A stretch of 64,000 bases of DNA, taken from NCBI GenBank assembly GCA_013399305.1, contig VXAI01000089.1, forward strand, positions 87,086 through 151,085. Reading direction: 5' to 3'. This stretch comes from Rostratula benghalensis. Lineage: Eukaryota > Chordata > Aves > Charadriiformes > Rostratulidae. Made by a program: the position numbers and the translations under genes. This document shows positions 1 to 13,401 of the stretch, piece by piece. Each line of letters begins with the position of its first letter. Position 1 is the stretch's first letter. The notes beneath the pieces were generated by a model. It was not told where the DNA came from and did no database searches. It saw nothing but the letters and a program-made list of their open reading frames with translations.

Positions 1-1642
1 TTCACGTGCCCTTCTCCATCTTTGTGCCTCTCTCATCGTCTTCTGTTGCCTTTCTGTGTATTAGCCTGCTTCAGAATGCTGTATCATGCTCCAATTATCT
101 GTTCCTTTTTCAGAGACATTTAAAAATTCTGACTCAGTCTCAGTTGCTAAGAACCCGTACCCTTTTCATGCTTTATGTACAAAACCAGGTATGGGACTAT
201 CTGTGAGATGTATATTTAAAAACAAATCAGTGCATATGGTTCTTTACTTCAGCTCCATGTGAGGCATAGCCTCTTGTCTAGCAGCATGAACATACATCAG
301 GATGCTATTACCAAACAGCCCTCAGCAGATGCTGACAGAATCCAAACTTTAAGCAGACTGCAGCGTGAGCCTGTCATGGAGGAGACAGCACATGCAACTT
401 TTCTGTGTCAGTGGCTGTGGGCTGCACAGACATGACATACATGGATCAGTAAATTCAAAACCTTTGGTGTATTTAAAATTGTGTGGGTCACTCAGAGGCT
501 TCCCACAAACCCTGGTGGGAAAGCAATTCAATAAACCAGAAAAGAGGTGGCCATAATTTTTTTGAGTTGGGTGATACATACTTATGTTTCCCTTTTTTGC
601 AAGTCTGGCTAGAGACAGTATCTTCAAAATTAATTAAATATGACAGTAACTGCAGTTTATTTTTAGATATGATGGCTTAGGTAAACCCTGCACAATCCTG
701 AACAGTAACCAACCTAATCATGATTATCTGTTCCCTCTTTTTAAAATTCCTGAATTTTATTTTCCTAAGAAATTCAACCCCTTGGCAGGTCTTCAATTTT
801 TTTTCCCAAATTGCAAGATTGATGTTCACCCAGTTGCAGAGCAGCAATGAGATCAAGTGACACATGAAAAGCAAGAACACCCGAAAGTTAAAGCTCGTGT
901 TCTCAGCTATTCAGTTATTCCTGAGAAAATTAAGTAAACCTCCTTCACAAATTTAAACATAATCTGAAAAAGTGACAGTGTGTTCAGTATATTGCAAAAA
1001 TCTTTGTGTTTACAGATATAATAAACACTTTGCATGAAAATATATTCATTTTCTATGTTATGCCTGCAAACATTTACTTGTTCTTTAACAGCAATCTATT
1101 TGTCCCCTAAGGTTTTTGTGAAGTTTTGAGATATTTTTTTTAGTAAAAGTTTCCACAGTATTGTCGAGGGGAATATACAGCATAGATACTTATCATAAAT
1201 GCTGTAAGTGAAATGTCATTACTGGAGTGTTTATAAGCTGGTTCATTTCATAAAAGAGCCTTACAGAGTGGAAACAACCGAGAAGACAATGGGTAAATGG
1301 GAAGCAAAACAAGGTTTCTTAACAAAGAAGCTCTCATTCTGTGAATAGCTACATCTCATGAGGAAAAGATGTGAGCACATATTGTGGTTCCACAGCTGTC
1401 AGGGGGACAGGCCAATTCAGTCCAGACAGTCCAAGAAGGGGCAATACCAAACCCAGTTGCAGCACAATTAAATTTTTTAAGTCAGATTTTTATGAGGCAC
1501 TACAGTGCTGATACTTATTGGAAAAATACTCTGAGAAGCAGCGTTTACCAACAGTTTCTGAGGATTATTACAGACAGCTCTGTAATGTAGCAGACTTTCA
1601 GACTCTACTTAAACAAAAATTATACTGCATATTATTTGTAGT
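1..1642. other. AT-rich single-copy DNA, no gene seen
   Basis: No recognisable repeat, exon or RNA gene. Open frames here stay under about 100 codons, are interrupted on all sides, and show no recognisable protein motif. Confidence 0.6.
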
Positions 1643-2070
1643 TAATCACAAAATGATCAAGGTTGGAAAGGACCTCTGAGGTCACCGAATCAAACCATAC
1701 CTATACAAAAACCCCCTACAATCTCAACCTCTAGAGCATGCCACTAGAGCATGTCCCAAAGTGCCACATCTACACGTTTGTTAAATACCTCCAGGGATGG
1801 TGACTCAACCACCCCCCCTGTTCCAGTGCCTGCCCACTCTTCCAGTAAAGTAATTCTTCCTACTATCTAATCTGAATCTCCCCTGCCACAACTTCAGACC
1901 ATTTCCTATGGTACTGTTATTATTCACTGGGGAGAAAAGGCCAACACTGCCTTCTCAACAACCTCCTTTCAGGTAGTTGTGGAGGGCAAAGAGGTCTCCC
2001 CTGAGCCTCCTCTAAAATAAACTCACCCAGTTCCCTCAGCCTCTTCTCATAGAACTTGTTCTCTAGACCC
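1643..2070 (-). mobile_element. CR1 LINE fragment (3' UTR and end of ORF2), old copy
   Basis: Read on the plus strand this is the reverse complement of a CR1 3' end. It starts with a decayed tail, passes through 'GGTTGGAAAGGACC', then the typical 'ACCTCCAGGGATGGTGACTC' block, the 'TCTAATCTGAATCTCCCCT' block, and ends in the region reading 'CCTCAGCCTCTTCTCATAG', which encodes the ORF2 C-terminal part on the other strand. It is 5'-truncated as most CR1 insertions are. The frame is broken and the octamer tail is almost lost, so it is an old insertion and cannot code. Boundaries are good to roughly 20 bp. The subfamily is not assigned. Confidence 0.9.
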
Positions 2071-2338
2071 GGGCAACGTGTTTGAATTCAGAACAATGTA
2101 TAAAAGCATATCAGATACTGTTGCTGTACCTTTTGCTGTATCTTGGTGGCTTGGACCTGTGTGGCCCTCCTCACACACTGACACTTTTGCTACAGATCTT
2201 TAAGAGATCTCTTTGCTTTGCTAGAGGAATTAGTCCTAACCTGCTATCACTGTTACTTTAGATATTCTTGTACAAATTGGCAGGTTTCCATTGCCCCTTC
2301 TCTTCATTTTTGCAGGATGCTGGGATGATAGGACCTAC

Positions 2339-2450
2339 AGAGTCATAGAATTGTAGAGGTTGGAAAGGACCTTTGCAGATCACCTAGTACAACCCCCAGC
2401 CACAGAGCAATCTGGACCGGAACCCATCCAGGCAGGTTTTCAGTGATTCC
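2339..2450 (-). mobile_element. CR1 LINE 3'-end fragment
   Basis: It begins with 'TCATAGAATTGTAGAGGTTGG' style CR1 tail sequence, continues through 'AAAGGACC...GATCACCTAGT...CAACCCCC' and fades after a 'CATCCAGGCAGGTTTTCAGT' block that corresponds to the usual CR1 'CATCCAGGTGGGTTTTGAAT'. Only about 110 bp of 3' UTR remain. The sequence to about 2,535 may be further diverged CR1, but I cannot support it. It lies 270 bp from the previous CR1 in the same orientation, but the tails differ enough to suggest separate insertions. Confidence 0.82.
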
Positions 2451-4360
2451 ATTTTTGAACCGCTCTTCAATTTCTGTCTGCCAAATTTTGGGAACCCCAC
2501 TACAAGCTATGGGAAAGGTGGTCAGAAATTGTACCATTGACTATTCTCTTTGACTTTTTTTTTGTTTGTTTGTTTCTTTGTACTTGTGTAATTCTTCATT
2601 TCCTTTGGCATCAGCTTTAAATAGTACAGACTCACTGCATCCAGTTTTCTATTAAATATGCCCACTGTACTTGGTCAATGCCAAAATATAATTTGATAGT
2701 GCAAAGTATGAAAGATTCTACATGATTTTTCTAAAAGTACTTCACTGCTCTGAGATACTTTTCCTATTGGATTGGAATGAGTGATATTACACCTTCCCAA
2801 ACTTTAGTACCTGAAGTTACTCTTATTGCACTGAGTGTTATACGTTGCTGCTGTCATAGATATACAACGTCTTGAAAAATAGAGTGCAAAATCATCTCTG
2901 TTTTCTGGGACACTTACCTTTGGAAAATTACAGTTATGGAGTTTTAGGAAAGCTCTAGGAATTGTAGGTTTACTGTGGGTGTGGACTGTAGGTTTGCTTT
3001 GGCTCCCACCTACAACCAGACAACATATCAGTTTTTGTCTGCTTAGCTTTGGGGCATGCCAGTTTTTGTTCAGTCTGCAAAACCAGACTATTTTGCTTTA
3101 TTTTCACTTCATTTATGACATATGTAGGAAACTTTGATGGTTTCTTCTAAATATTTTGCCAAATATTATTTATGGATGTTCTTGAAATCTCTCAGTTCCT
3201 GTTTGTGACCAGTCTATTTTGGCCTTACAAAGGCCAGGTCAAAATTACAGTCTGTCACTGAACTGCAGCTGAAGAATCAGATTATTCTGTAATTTTACTT
3301 ATCTTCTATATTTTTGCACACATCTTCCTTTCTCATGGAAGGCAGTGGTAGTACATAATGTAAATACCTACCCCCATTTTCCTCTTGCACAAGAGAACTA
3401 TGTAAACACAATAAATATTTTAGCACAAGAGAGTTTAAAAAATACAGCCACTGTTTTAAAATTTCAGTTTATACTGATATCCATTTGTCTATAAATACAG
3501 AATGAGGTACCCTTCAGTAATCTGATTTTGCAGATTTTCATCCTCTATTATCTTGATTTCAATAGCTTCAAGTCTACATGGGAAGCCTCCCCAGCAAGAT
3601 ATTATCCTGCAAAGTAAAAAGTTCTTAAAAAATTGTAGCAATGTCTGTGTTTATAGAGTACATTTTCAAATACCACATATCATTTATATGCAAATTAATA
3701 TTAATTTAAAACATGTAATTTTAGGAAAAGAGCATTTATGATAATGTTGGGGGAGATCTCAATTATTTCAAAAGAGAGAGAAGTATCAGATAAATTTATT
3801 TATATTCTCACTTCCCTCAGATTTCCAACACCATGTCTAACAACAGTTTAAAAGTGATGGAATTTTGTAGCCTACCACTGAAAATATTAGGTTATAGTTA
3901 GGTTCATTCTAAGCCCCTTAAATAACAGATATTGTGACTTCCGTATGGAAGCAAGGCAGTAACTTATCTTATTCTTAGATGGGTTCTAGCTATGAAATCA
4001 TTCATTTTAACAATAAACAACTAGGGTGCCTGAGCAACCTAAAGTCTTTGCTGTAAGTATGACTGTGTTTATATGGGTTTTACCTAGCAAATAATCTTGT
4101 TCTTTTGCAGCCTCAAGAAATACCAACCATGCCACTTTAGTATGGCATCATTCCTGTAATAATGCACACTACTTCACAGCAGGGCTTATTAGGCTCTGTG
4201 ATGTTCCAATGGCAGTTAAATGGCTCTTACTGGCTCAGCTTCTGGGAAGAGCTTGTTCATGTCTGTTGCAGCATACCATTTAGTAATATCTCATGTAGTA
4301 GACTTACCAATTAATGAAACAGACAGCATGGCCAGTCTTTTAAAATTATTATTATTTTAT
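2451..4360. other. AT-rich single-copy DNA, no gene seen
   Basis: Apart from a short T-rich (GTTT)n stretch near 2,551-2,580, no repeat, exon or RNA gene is recognisable. Confidence 0.55.
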
Positions 4361-5012
4361 CATAGAATCACAGAATCATAGAATGGTTAGAGTTGAAAAG
4401 GGTCTTAAAGATCACCAAGTTCCAACCCCCCAGCCATGAGAAGGGACACCTCCCACTAGACCAGGTTGCTCAAAGCCCCATTTAGCCCAGCCTTAAGCAC
4501 CTCCAAAGATGGGGGATCTGCAAACTCTCTGGGCAACCTGTTCCAGTGCCTCACCAGTATCACAGTAAAGCTTTTCTTCCTGGTATTTAATCTAATTCTC
4601 CCCTCTTCCAATCAGAATATTAGAAAATTCCAAGCTGTTAGCCCTTGTCCTATCACTAGACTTCCTGACAAAGAGTCCCTCTCCAGCTCTTCTGTAGACT
4701 CCCTTCAGATATTGGAAGTCTGAAATAAGGTCTCCCCGGAGCCTTCTCTTCTCCAGACTGAAAAACCCCAACTCTCTCAGCCTGTACTTGTAGAAGAGGT
4801 GCCCAGCCTTCTGATCATCTTCGTGGTACTCCACTGGACCCGTTCCAATAGTTCCATGTCCTTTCTATGTGGAGGCCTCCAGAACTGGACACAGTACTTC
4901 AGGTGGGGTCTCACGAGCACAGAGCAGAGGGGTAGAATATCCTCCCACAACCTGCTGGCCACGCTTCTTTTTATGCAGCCCAGTATGTGGTTGGCTTTCT
5001 GGGATGAATGAA
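4361..5012 (-). mobile_element. CR1 LINE, about 650 bp, 5'-truncated
   Basis: The left edge carries the CR1 octamer-type tail on the minus strand ('CATAGAATCACAGAATCATAGAATGG'-like, positions 4,361-4,386). The body follows CR1 order: 3' UTR, then the ORF2 C-terminus. On the minus strand, 4,777-4,962 translates to a stretch containing 'LVRPHLKYCVQFWRPPHRKD' and 'LLERVQ', hallmark peptides of the C-terminal part of avian CR1 ORF2. Stops and frame changes separate the pieces (for example the frame at 4,592-4,834 is different), so the copy is dead. The 5' truncation is near 5,012, just before 'AATAAAGTGG'. Confidence 0.95.
4777..4962 (-). pseudogene. CR1 ORF2 C-terminal remnant
   Basis: About 60 codons on the minus strand, inside the CR1 at 4,361-5,012, keep the conserved region downstream of the reverse-transcriptase domain, including 'LVRPHLKYCVQFWRP'. 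In an intact element this region belongs to the roughly 900-residue endonuclease/reverse-transcriptase protein. Here it is cut off upstream by truncation of the insertion and downstream by a frame break, so no functional product is expected. Confidence 0.85.
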
Positions 5013-5604
5013 TAAAGTGGAATGATAGGTAGCAGGATATTTTGCCTGTACTTTAGCCTGATTATGAGAAAGCTGGAGTTTTAATATTAAGATAACTGTA
5101 GATCCTGACTTTTGTCCATGTCTGAACTAATATTTATGTCCTTTGTTTCTGTCTGCACAATTATCTTTTGTGTTGCAAACTCTTCGCCCTCACTGGTTTG
5201 TGTATCTTTGCAATTGCAATTGTCCCTGGAGCTCCTCACTGTTGGTGCCTCTTTGATTGGCTTCTCTGAGGGTCCAAGCTGAAATGATCCAATCTGTTTA
5301 ACACTGCCCTGAGACAGCTCTCATAAAATTGATTATTTTGTGGTAGGTGGAAAGCCTACAGACATAGCTCAGCAATGTTTCTTCACATCACATGGCTTTC
5401 TCTAGAAATTTGGCAGTTTTATACTGAAAGAGAGGGAAAAATAGTAAGTTTCTAAATCAGGTTGTTTTACGGAAAAGACTGGCATGTTTCCATGTCAGTA
5501 GTTCTAAAATTATGAAGTGGTAATTACAGGTAAAATTCATCTGCATTCACAGAACCTTTTTTAAATCTTTTCTAAATCACATCTAAAGATGTGCTTAAAC
5601 AGTG

Positions 5605-5622
5605 AAAAAAAAAAAAAAAAAA
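5605..5622 (+). repeat. Poly(A) tract, 18 bases
   Basis: Uninterrupted run of A. It is not attached to a recognisable retrotransposed sequence, and CR1 elements do not end in poly(A). Confidence 0.95.
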
Positions 5623-7342
5623 GAAATTACACAATTCTATTTTGAATATTGTTTACTTTTGTTGAGGTACTTTGTGTCCAATTTTCTGCCTTCTAGTCAG
5701 GAAAGTATATTACAAAAGAAATGGTGAGCAGCCAACTTCTCTCAATGTGCTGCATTGTGATTTGCATGTAAGAAGTTGTGGTGACCTTGCCATTATATGA
5801 AAAGAATACACAAAGTTATTTAAGCTGTCAACCTAGCTGTAGTTGAAGGGTGTCCAACACATATTCGGGACTCGTATTCTAATTATAAAGTAAGTTTCCA
5901 GGAAAGTATTCCTTCATACCTCTATCACACTCATCTGTCATCTGCTAAGTCTCTGAAATATTCCAGACTTGACCTTGTCCCTGTTTTCTGTTTCTGTTTC
6001 TCTCTATTACTTCTCTACTGGCAGCTTTAATATACCATGTGATGTTTCGTACTTCATTGAAAAGTCAGGGTGTTTCATAAGTAAAGTTTCCTGGATTGTA
6101 GCATCCTTATTACTTTAAATTAGACTTTACAGAGCAGGTCTTCAAGTTAAATCATACAATAATTTGTAACCCAAGTTTTTTAAAAAAATCCCTTCAATTA
6201 GTCTGGTAAAAGGAAGGATTCTCCTGTAAAACTATGTATAACCAGGGCAATAAAACCGTGGGAAGTGCCTGCAGTAGTGCCATTACTTCCTACTTCAGTT
6301 TGCAAGTCAACTTTTTACAAAATGAAAGAAAACAGAGCTCACACATTATAAGTTTGCCTCACAAATTAGAATTCATCAAAAAAAAAAATATCTATACTCA
6401 AATTTCTGTATTTTTTAAATAGTGTTCAAAATATAGTCAGTAAAAAGAATCAACTAAAATCATTCAAAGGATGATTCAATGCAGGGATATCCCTTTTCAT
6501 TTATTAGAAAGGTAGTCTCTCAGTGTAAATTTACCTAAAATTGGGCATTGAGATAGATGTAAGGCTTGCTACTAGTATAAGGTGGTTTTGACAGTCTGGT
6601 CTTTTGACTTGAATTAAAATGTCACATTCTCATAGACTTAAAAAGTTCTGTTGATTTTATGACCAGAGAACTGGTCATTTACTCATCTCGGGGGGAATTA
6701 GTCACAAAAGCCCTCTGTAGCAGGAAAACCTCATGTGGAGTTTACCACTGTGATTAAGAATTACTAATTTCTTTCTTTGATTCCTTCTTTCTTTCTTGAT
6801 CACTTCTATAAAGTGTTTCTCACAGCTTATATCATTCTTCATACTAGAGAATTTTCATTAAACATCTTTCATATCTTGAGCTAAGGATTTTTAAACATTC
6901 TTGCAAAAAAAAAAATATTGCTTGCTCCAATCTTCTCTTATTTTTGTGCCTAAGGCTCACAAAATAAATGCAGTAAATACATTTAAAATGCAATGTTTTC
7001 TGAAAACCTTCAAATTTCTCATGCAGCTATATATTACATGTTTTTATGCATGTTTTTTTATGAATACTCACTTTTCAATTTTGAGGATTAAAAAGAACAA
7101 ATATTATGGCCCACTTTGGGGAGACTCAGATAAAAAAAAACTATACTGAGATCTTATATATCAGTTTAAGTCATCTACTATGAAGCTACTGAATTACACA
7201 GGATTATCTTCTTATTTTATCCTGCAGTCTCATATTGGTAATTTCTGAAATACAATTCTGTATTTTTTACCAATGAATTTTCATACCAATTTCATACCAT
7301 ACGTCATACCAAGATTTGCACAACATCAAGCAACCTAGGAGG

Positions 7343-7360
7343 AAAAAAAAAAAAAAAAAA
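7343..7360 (+). repeat. Poly(A) tract, 18 bases
   Basis: Uninterrupted run of A. The sequence immediately upstream does not look like a processed gene copy that I recognise. Confidence 0.95.
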
Positions 7361-10300
7361 GTGATGTGAGATTTAAAATTACTTGGTGACAGAGACACTG
7401 CAAAGATAAGGAATCTTGTTTGGCTCAAATTAGACCTTAGTAGTCAGCTCAAGATGTGGAGCAGAGACAGAGAAGATTCCAAGATGGAAGAGCAAAATTA
7501 GGTGCGAGGAAAATTACTTAGTATAATAAATAAGACTAATTTATGAAACATTTTTAAAAACACTGCTTTGAGTTTGATTAGAAGGTAGAAGGTCAGTCTA
7601 AGTCTGGAAGATGATGCTGATCTTATTAGATAGACAGACAGGCTGAAATACTTCAGTCCCCCTGAAGCTGAGATAATAAAGATTTATGAAGACTCTAATG
7701 AAGGAATTAGAATAGTCCACATAAGAATTATGTTAATGTTAATGATTGACTGAGAGTTTCAGTAAATGAAAGGTCATTATAAGATCAAATACAGGCAATG
7801 TTCCGTATGTGGAAAGTTTACAGGGGGAAAAAAACCCAACTGTTTATTGAAAGAGCAAGATTATTCTTGCTTCTTTTATCTAAATATCTAAATATGAGAA
7901 CTAAGAAGAATTAAGACAGTTATGTACTTTAGATCTATGTTGCTTAAGCAGGACGTCTGGAAAGAAAATCATTATAAACTATGCAAGTTTCTTGTGAGAC
8001 AGAGCTACTTTTCTCTACTTTTATACTCCTACCTCATATGAAATGCTTATTTTTTCTTAAAGAACACCATCATGTCTGATTGTCCATGAGTGAAGGATAC
8101 AAAGTGAGAAAAGAATCACTTCTACACAACTACTATTCTTTCTATGAGGTTTGGTTTAAAGGACAGAATATGCAACATTCATTCTCCAACTGTGATTGGC
8201 AAGTTGTTATGGCTTGAAGAAACTGAATGTTCAAACTCAAAACCTTATTCAGGAACGTAAGGTTTGACTGCTTTTCAGCTGAATAAATTTTATTTTTAGA
8301 TTTTCTTTAAAAAATGCAAGACAATATTCTGCCAGCTTCATACATACCTTTGTAACAGAGTATTAAAGAATAACATTATTTAGGCTGAACCTCAATGGAC
8401 AAAACTACATTGGATTTCTCTGAGATTGAAAAAAATATAATGACAGGAATTATTTAAAAATGCCAAAATACTATATTTTTTCAGGTCTGATGAATAAATA
8501 TATTTTACACAGGCCCACATAGTCCATACAACAATAACACAAAATCCCCAAACAAATAATGTAATTAATCTTCACAGTTTGGAATAACACGTTAATAATG
8601 AATAGCTAACAACCGACTTACTATAAGGTTAATCCTGGTTTTTGGTAAAATTATAGGACTCTAGAGGTAAAAGTACCCAGCGGCAGGGACATAACATTAG
8701 GAAAAGGTAGTAAACATACAATGAAATCTGCATTCAGGAATTTAACAAACCAGCAAAACAAAGTGATTTAGAAGAGAAAAAAAACCCACAGTGTCTAAAT
8801 AGTTGAAATAAGTAGTTGTAGGACTACTTGTTTTATTAGACAGATATACAAGCCTACAATCTGATATACAACAATATGCTTGCCAGTGAGTTTATATGGA
8901 CTTTTTACATAGATATTTATACTATCTAGTGCTCAAAAAATGCATAACTTCACACTCAATTAGTCAATCAGAATTATCTTTGATATAGGTGGGAGTGCTT
9001 CTTGAATAAACTGCAATTTTAAGTATCTTAGTCCACAGGCAAACAAAAAATATATGCTAGCACTTATATATGTCTGTGTACAGTCATATACTACATTATG
9101 CATGATCAGATTCATGAGCTATAAGTCCTTTTATAGTGGAGAACCTATTTCCTGAGCATGTTGGCAGCATCTTACCTATAACTACTATAACTCAATTAAT
9201 AGCAAAAGAAATGGAGATGGTATATTATAGCTTCCCCATGCATTTTTCAACATTGTGTTCTTTAATGCACCCTATGACATTTCTCCTCATGAGCATTGTC
9301 AAAGAGTAATGAGATTTCTGGAGCGCTGCACTTCTCCAAATAGGAAGATGTAGATTCATGAATTCTGCCCGTGGGAGCCCATGCAAGCCATGCTGCTTTG
9401 GCTGTGGGTGAGCAGAGTTTCTTGGATGTGGCCCTTAAAAGAATACCCTTGAGCACCCAGAGATATCTGTGGTAGTGTATCAAATCCTAAGTCTTCCGTT
9501 CTATTTTCAGCTTGCTATTTCTTTTCTTTTTATTTAATGAGCTAATGTGGTGGAAAAGAAACAAAATATAAAATATAAGTTGCAGGTAACTTGTAACTAC
9601 TAAGGAACTTGGACATGATTAAGCAAGATTCAGACAGAAGATGGGTACCACCCTTTATTCATATCCAGGCCACCCAGTCCTTCTGACTAGAACTTCTGAC
9701 TGCATTTGTCTTCTAACCTTTGGGCCTCAAAACACATACATCACATGTGGTGTGCCCATGCCTTGTGTCATTTATTAATGCTTATTGAAATTAAGCCAAC
9801 TGCGTCAGCAGATCAGTGATTAAAAATAACTTTTTATGCATATCTGTCACAGTTTTATTAACCAAAAGATACCAAGTAATAATAAATGGCAGTAGCAGCA
9901 GGAAATTAATACTTTCCAGAAAATATTCCCATGAAGCTCCCTCACACCTCTCCTTCCTTGCACCCTCTCTGTGACTCTGTCATCAGCCTACCATTTGCCC
10001 TGCTGTTTTATATGCCATGTGTTAAACATGATAACAACACTTGAGATCTACTCAGTCCTTCTTGGCCCGTGATCATAGTAGAAGTCCACGAAAAGTGGAA
10101 AAAATTACTCCCAAAGACTAGAATTACCACTTTACTGACATTCTGAGCAAAACCATGAGCCAGGAACCACAGACCACTAAAAGGCATAGTGAAGTGAAAA
10201 TTGGGGTGATTGTCTTCATCATTTTAAGAAAAACAATCATTTCCTCTGACATGGTATCACAGCTACAGTTTTGTTTACATAAGGTTCTTTAAAGTGCTCC

Positions 10301-13300
10301 CTGCTACTCTTTCTATTTGTTTAATCTTAGTTCAGTTTTAACTTTGTTCATTAAGAAAATAGCAATGAACTATTGTATTTGAATTCTGACTTAAACAAGT
10401 CACTTGGCAGTATTGTACTGTAAAGCCAACAGAGTAAGTAACATAGAAAAGGCAGATATAATCTCATTCACAGCCTAACTTTGCAGAAGGACACCTGGAA
10501 TATAGATGTGACTGGATAGGACTGGGATTTTTGTCATTAATTGCCAGCTGTTATCCATAGGAGATAGAACTATGGTGTGAAACCAGGAGAAAGTGTTTCT
10601 TGTGGCCTCCGTTGCTCACCTGCAGATGTACTGGGGCAAGAAGGAGCACAGTGAAACTCACAAGCAGAAATAGATCTTTTCACAGTAAAGAAGAGCCCAA
10701 TATGGATACACCGTTCATTTGCTCCCTTGTCAGGGACAAGGAGATACCTTATTGCTCCCTTTCATTGCTTACAGGGGGCCTACAGGAATGATGGGGAGGG
10801 ACTCTAGCAGGGAATACAGTGATGGGATGAGAGATAAAGGCAAAAAAGACAAAATTTCTTGCTGAATCACTGAGTAGAACATCTAATTAATCCTGTTAAT
10901 CTAAAAAATTCAAAAGGCAAGTTTTTCCAATAATTCCAATAAGTTTTCATTTTTTGTTTATTTTATCATTTGTTGCTAGATTCTGTGATTTGGGGCAAAT
11001 TTCTCTTTGTTGATTCACTTCTTTATTAACCTGTTTGCTAGAAATATGTGTGTTCTGCATTCTGCTCTTTTTTCTGTACACACATCTAGAATTCCTCCCA
11101 CAACTCCTTTTCTCTTTTCATTACAAAACTTAATTTGTACTCTGAGACTAGGACTACACTAGAATCTTACTTTGATCTTTTTTGCAAAACCAGAGTTTTA
11201 TCCTATACCAACTTAGAAATATAAAGGCTTTTTTGTTTCAGTCAGTGGTTGGCTGAAGGTATGACTGCCAAAGAGTCTCTAGAGAAAAACCCTATGTCTA
11301 CAGAAAAATTCAGAATGGATTGCCCTACCTATTTTCTAAATCCTGGAAGTACACGTATAGATATATTTTGATTTTTTTTTTTATTATTTCCCTTTTTCAT
11401 ATTAAAAAACATTTTTTTTACCCCAAAAAAACTTACCTATCCATTCTATCAGTAATACATAATATGTCCATGCCACATAAGTTCCATAAACCTCTATATG
11501 TGAAATGAAAATGCTTCAAGAATCAGCACAATCACTTGAGCATCTCACAGTGTCACACAGACTGGAGGAAAAGAAACAGACCAAGCTATTCAGAGCAAAT
11601 TTACCTCTTCATCACAGAAATTTAAAAAATACTTGCAAAAGAAGTCTTATCACTTACCAGTTTCATTGATTGTAATTAATGTTGTCAGACAGTAGATTTT
11701 GAAAAAAAAAATTACAAGAATACTGCTTGTTCAGGTCATGACTTTGAAGAAAAACATTATTCTGTGTCCTGCTTCTATGGAAACTAAATAAGGTACTTTT
11801 AAAGAAAGAAAAAGAAATAAATCAGCCATTCCTTTCTCCATTTCCAAACATTTAAAATTGGTACAGCTTTTCCTAATTTTTGTTTGACTAAAATACTTTG
11901 TATGAAGAGAACTGACGAGAGACCTGTGGAACATCAGACAAGGTACACTGAAATGATTTTCTAAGCATTTTAGAGTGACAGCTGAAGAAGGGGAAGATTT
12001 CAGCAGAAAGTGGATTATCTGAATGAAGGTATGCAAAGTAGGTGAGCCAGATAACTGGGCAGGCTTGACATATTAACGGTTTTGGAAATAATTTCACAAC
12101 CAAACTCTTTATCAGGAAATCAGAAATGGATTTTTAAAGCAGATTGACATTTCCTATTTAACAATAGTGATCCATTGAAAGAGAGTTGTGTAGAAAGGCA
12201 ATATATGAGAAACTTGTTATGAGTAACTCAGATTGCCTTGGAATGATGGGGAGAGGGGAAGAAGGACTTAAAAGTAGGGAAAGACTGAATTGTGTGAGTC
12301 TTGTAGGGCATTTCTGGTAGGGAAAACTTTACTTATGATGAAGACGTGGGTGAAATACATGCCAGAAATGGACAAGAGCACATAATCAAAAATTATTTTA
12401 AAAAAACCCTGTCAACATTTCACTGATATTTTACAGATATAAGCAGAAAACCAAATTGTTATATACACTACCTGCAGATGTTCTGAACAGCAGCAAGGAA
12501 AATAAAAGTGATGATTTGACATTACACTTTCTAAATGAACAAATCTAACAGGTGGGGCCAGGGCTCTTCAATAAGGTTTCCATTTCTAGCTACACATAGT
12601 TGCTTGCTCTTACATTATGTTAAATACTGTCCACTACTAATCAAAGCAGAATTATTTCAGTGTTGCACTTAACTGCTGTTACTGATAGCAAATTCCTTTT
12701 GTGGTTCAAGAAATTCCTCTTATAACCAAAATACCAGCTCTCCCGAGGTCTGGAAGGATAAGTAGGAGCATAAGTCTGCTGCTGTCTCCTGGCAGTCTGT
12801 GTCACAGCAAACCATGATGAACCAGGTTGTTCCCAGCAAGAAAATAGGAATTAACAGAAATCCCCACAGGGGAGTCCTAATACCTACCCATATGCTGTTA
12901 ACTCGCGGTGTTTAGTTACTGAGCTGATGGGAAGAAGGCAACCAGAGATGCAGTCAAGGAGGGTTGCTGAACATCTGTGATAATAGAGCAGGGTTTGGAT
13001 TAACTCAAGTGAGTGAATCTGATGAAATCACATCTTCCCACCAGGTTGATGGGAGCTGCTCTTAGTCCTTTTTCTGCTGAGTTGGTTGGGATCAGCCATC
13101 ACTTCAGAGATGAAGTTTGTAATCTGTTTAAGATAAAGACTACATAAAACATTGCTTGACTTCGATTACTCTGCATTTGCTGATACAGAGTGGGTGTACC
13201 TTTCATCAAAGAAAGTCCCCACACTGGTAAATTTTAGGCAGATTTTCTCTTTCTGTGACAATGAGATAGCCACATATGAGTCACTACAATGTTAGTGTTA

Positions 13301-13379
13301 TTTTACTCCCACACAGACCAGAATGCAAAGGCTTTCAGGGCTCACTGGTAAGTTGTATGTCCCATTGGAAGCTTTAGGG

Positions 13380-13401
13380 ACTGCAGTTCCCAGAACGTGC
13401 C
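13380..13401 (+). promoter_or_regulatory. ZNF143/SBS-like word (tentative)
   Basis: The 16 bases ACTGCAGTTCCCAGAA match the vertebrate ZNF143 (Staf/SBS) consensus ACTACAATTCCCAGAA at 14 of 16 positions. The match to the consensus is from memory of the motif. The next bases, CGTGCC, depart from the usual TGC end. There is no CpG island or visible first exon beside it, so function is unproven. Confidence 0.25.
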
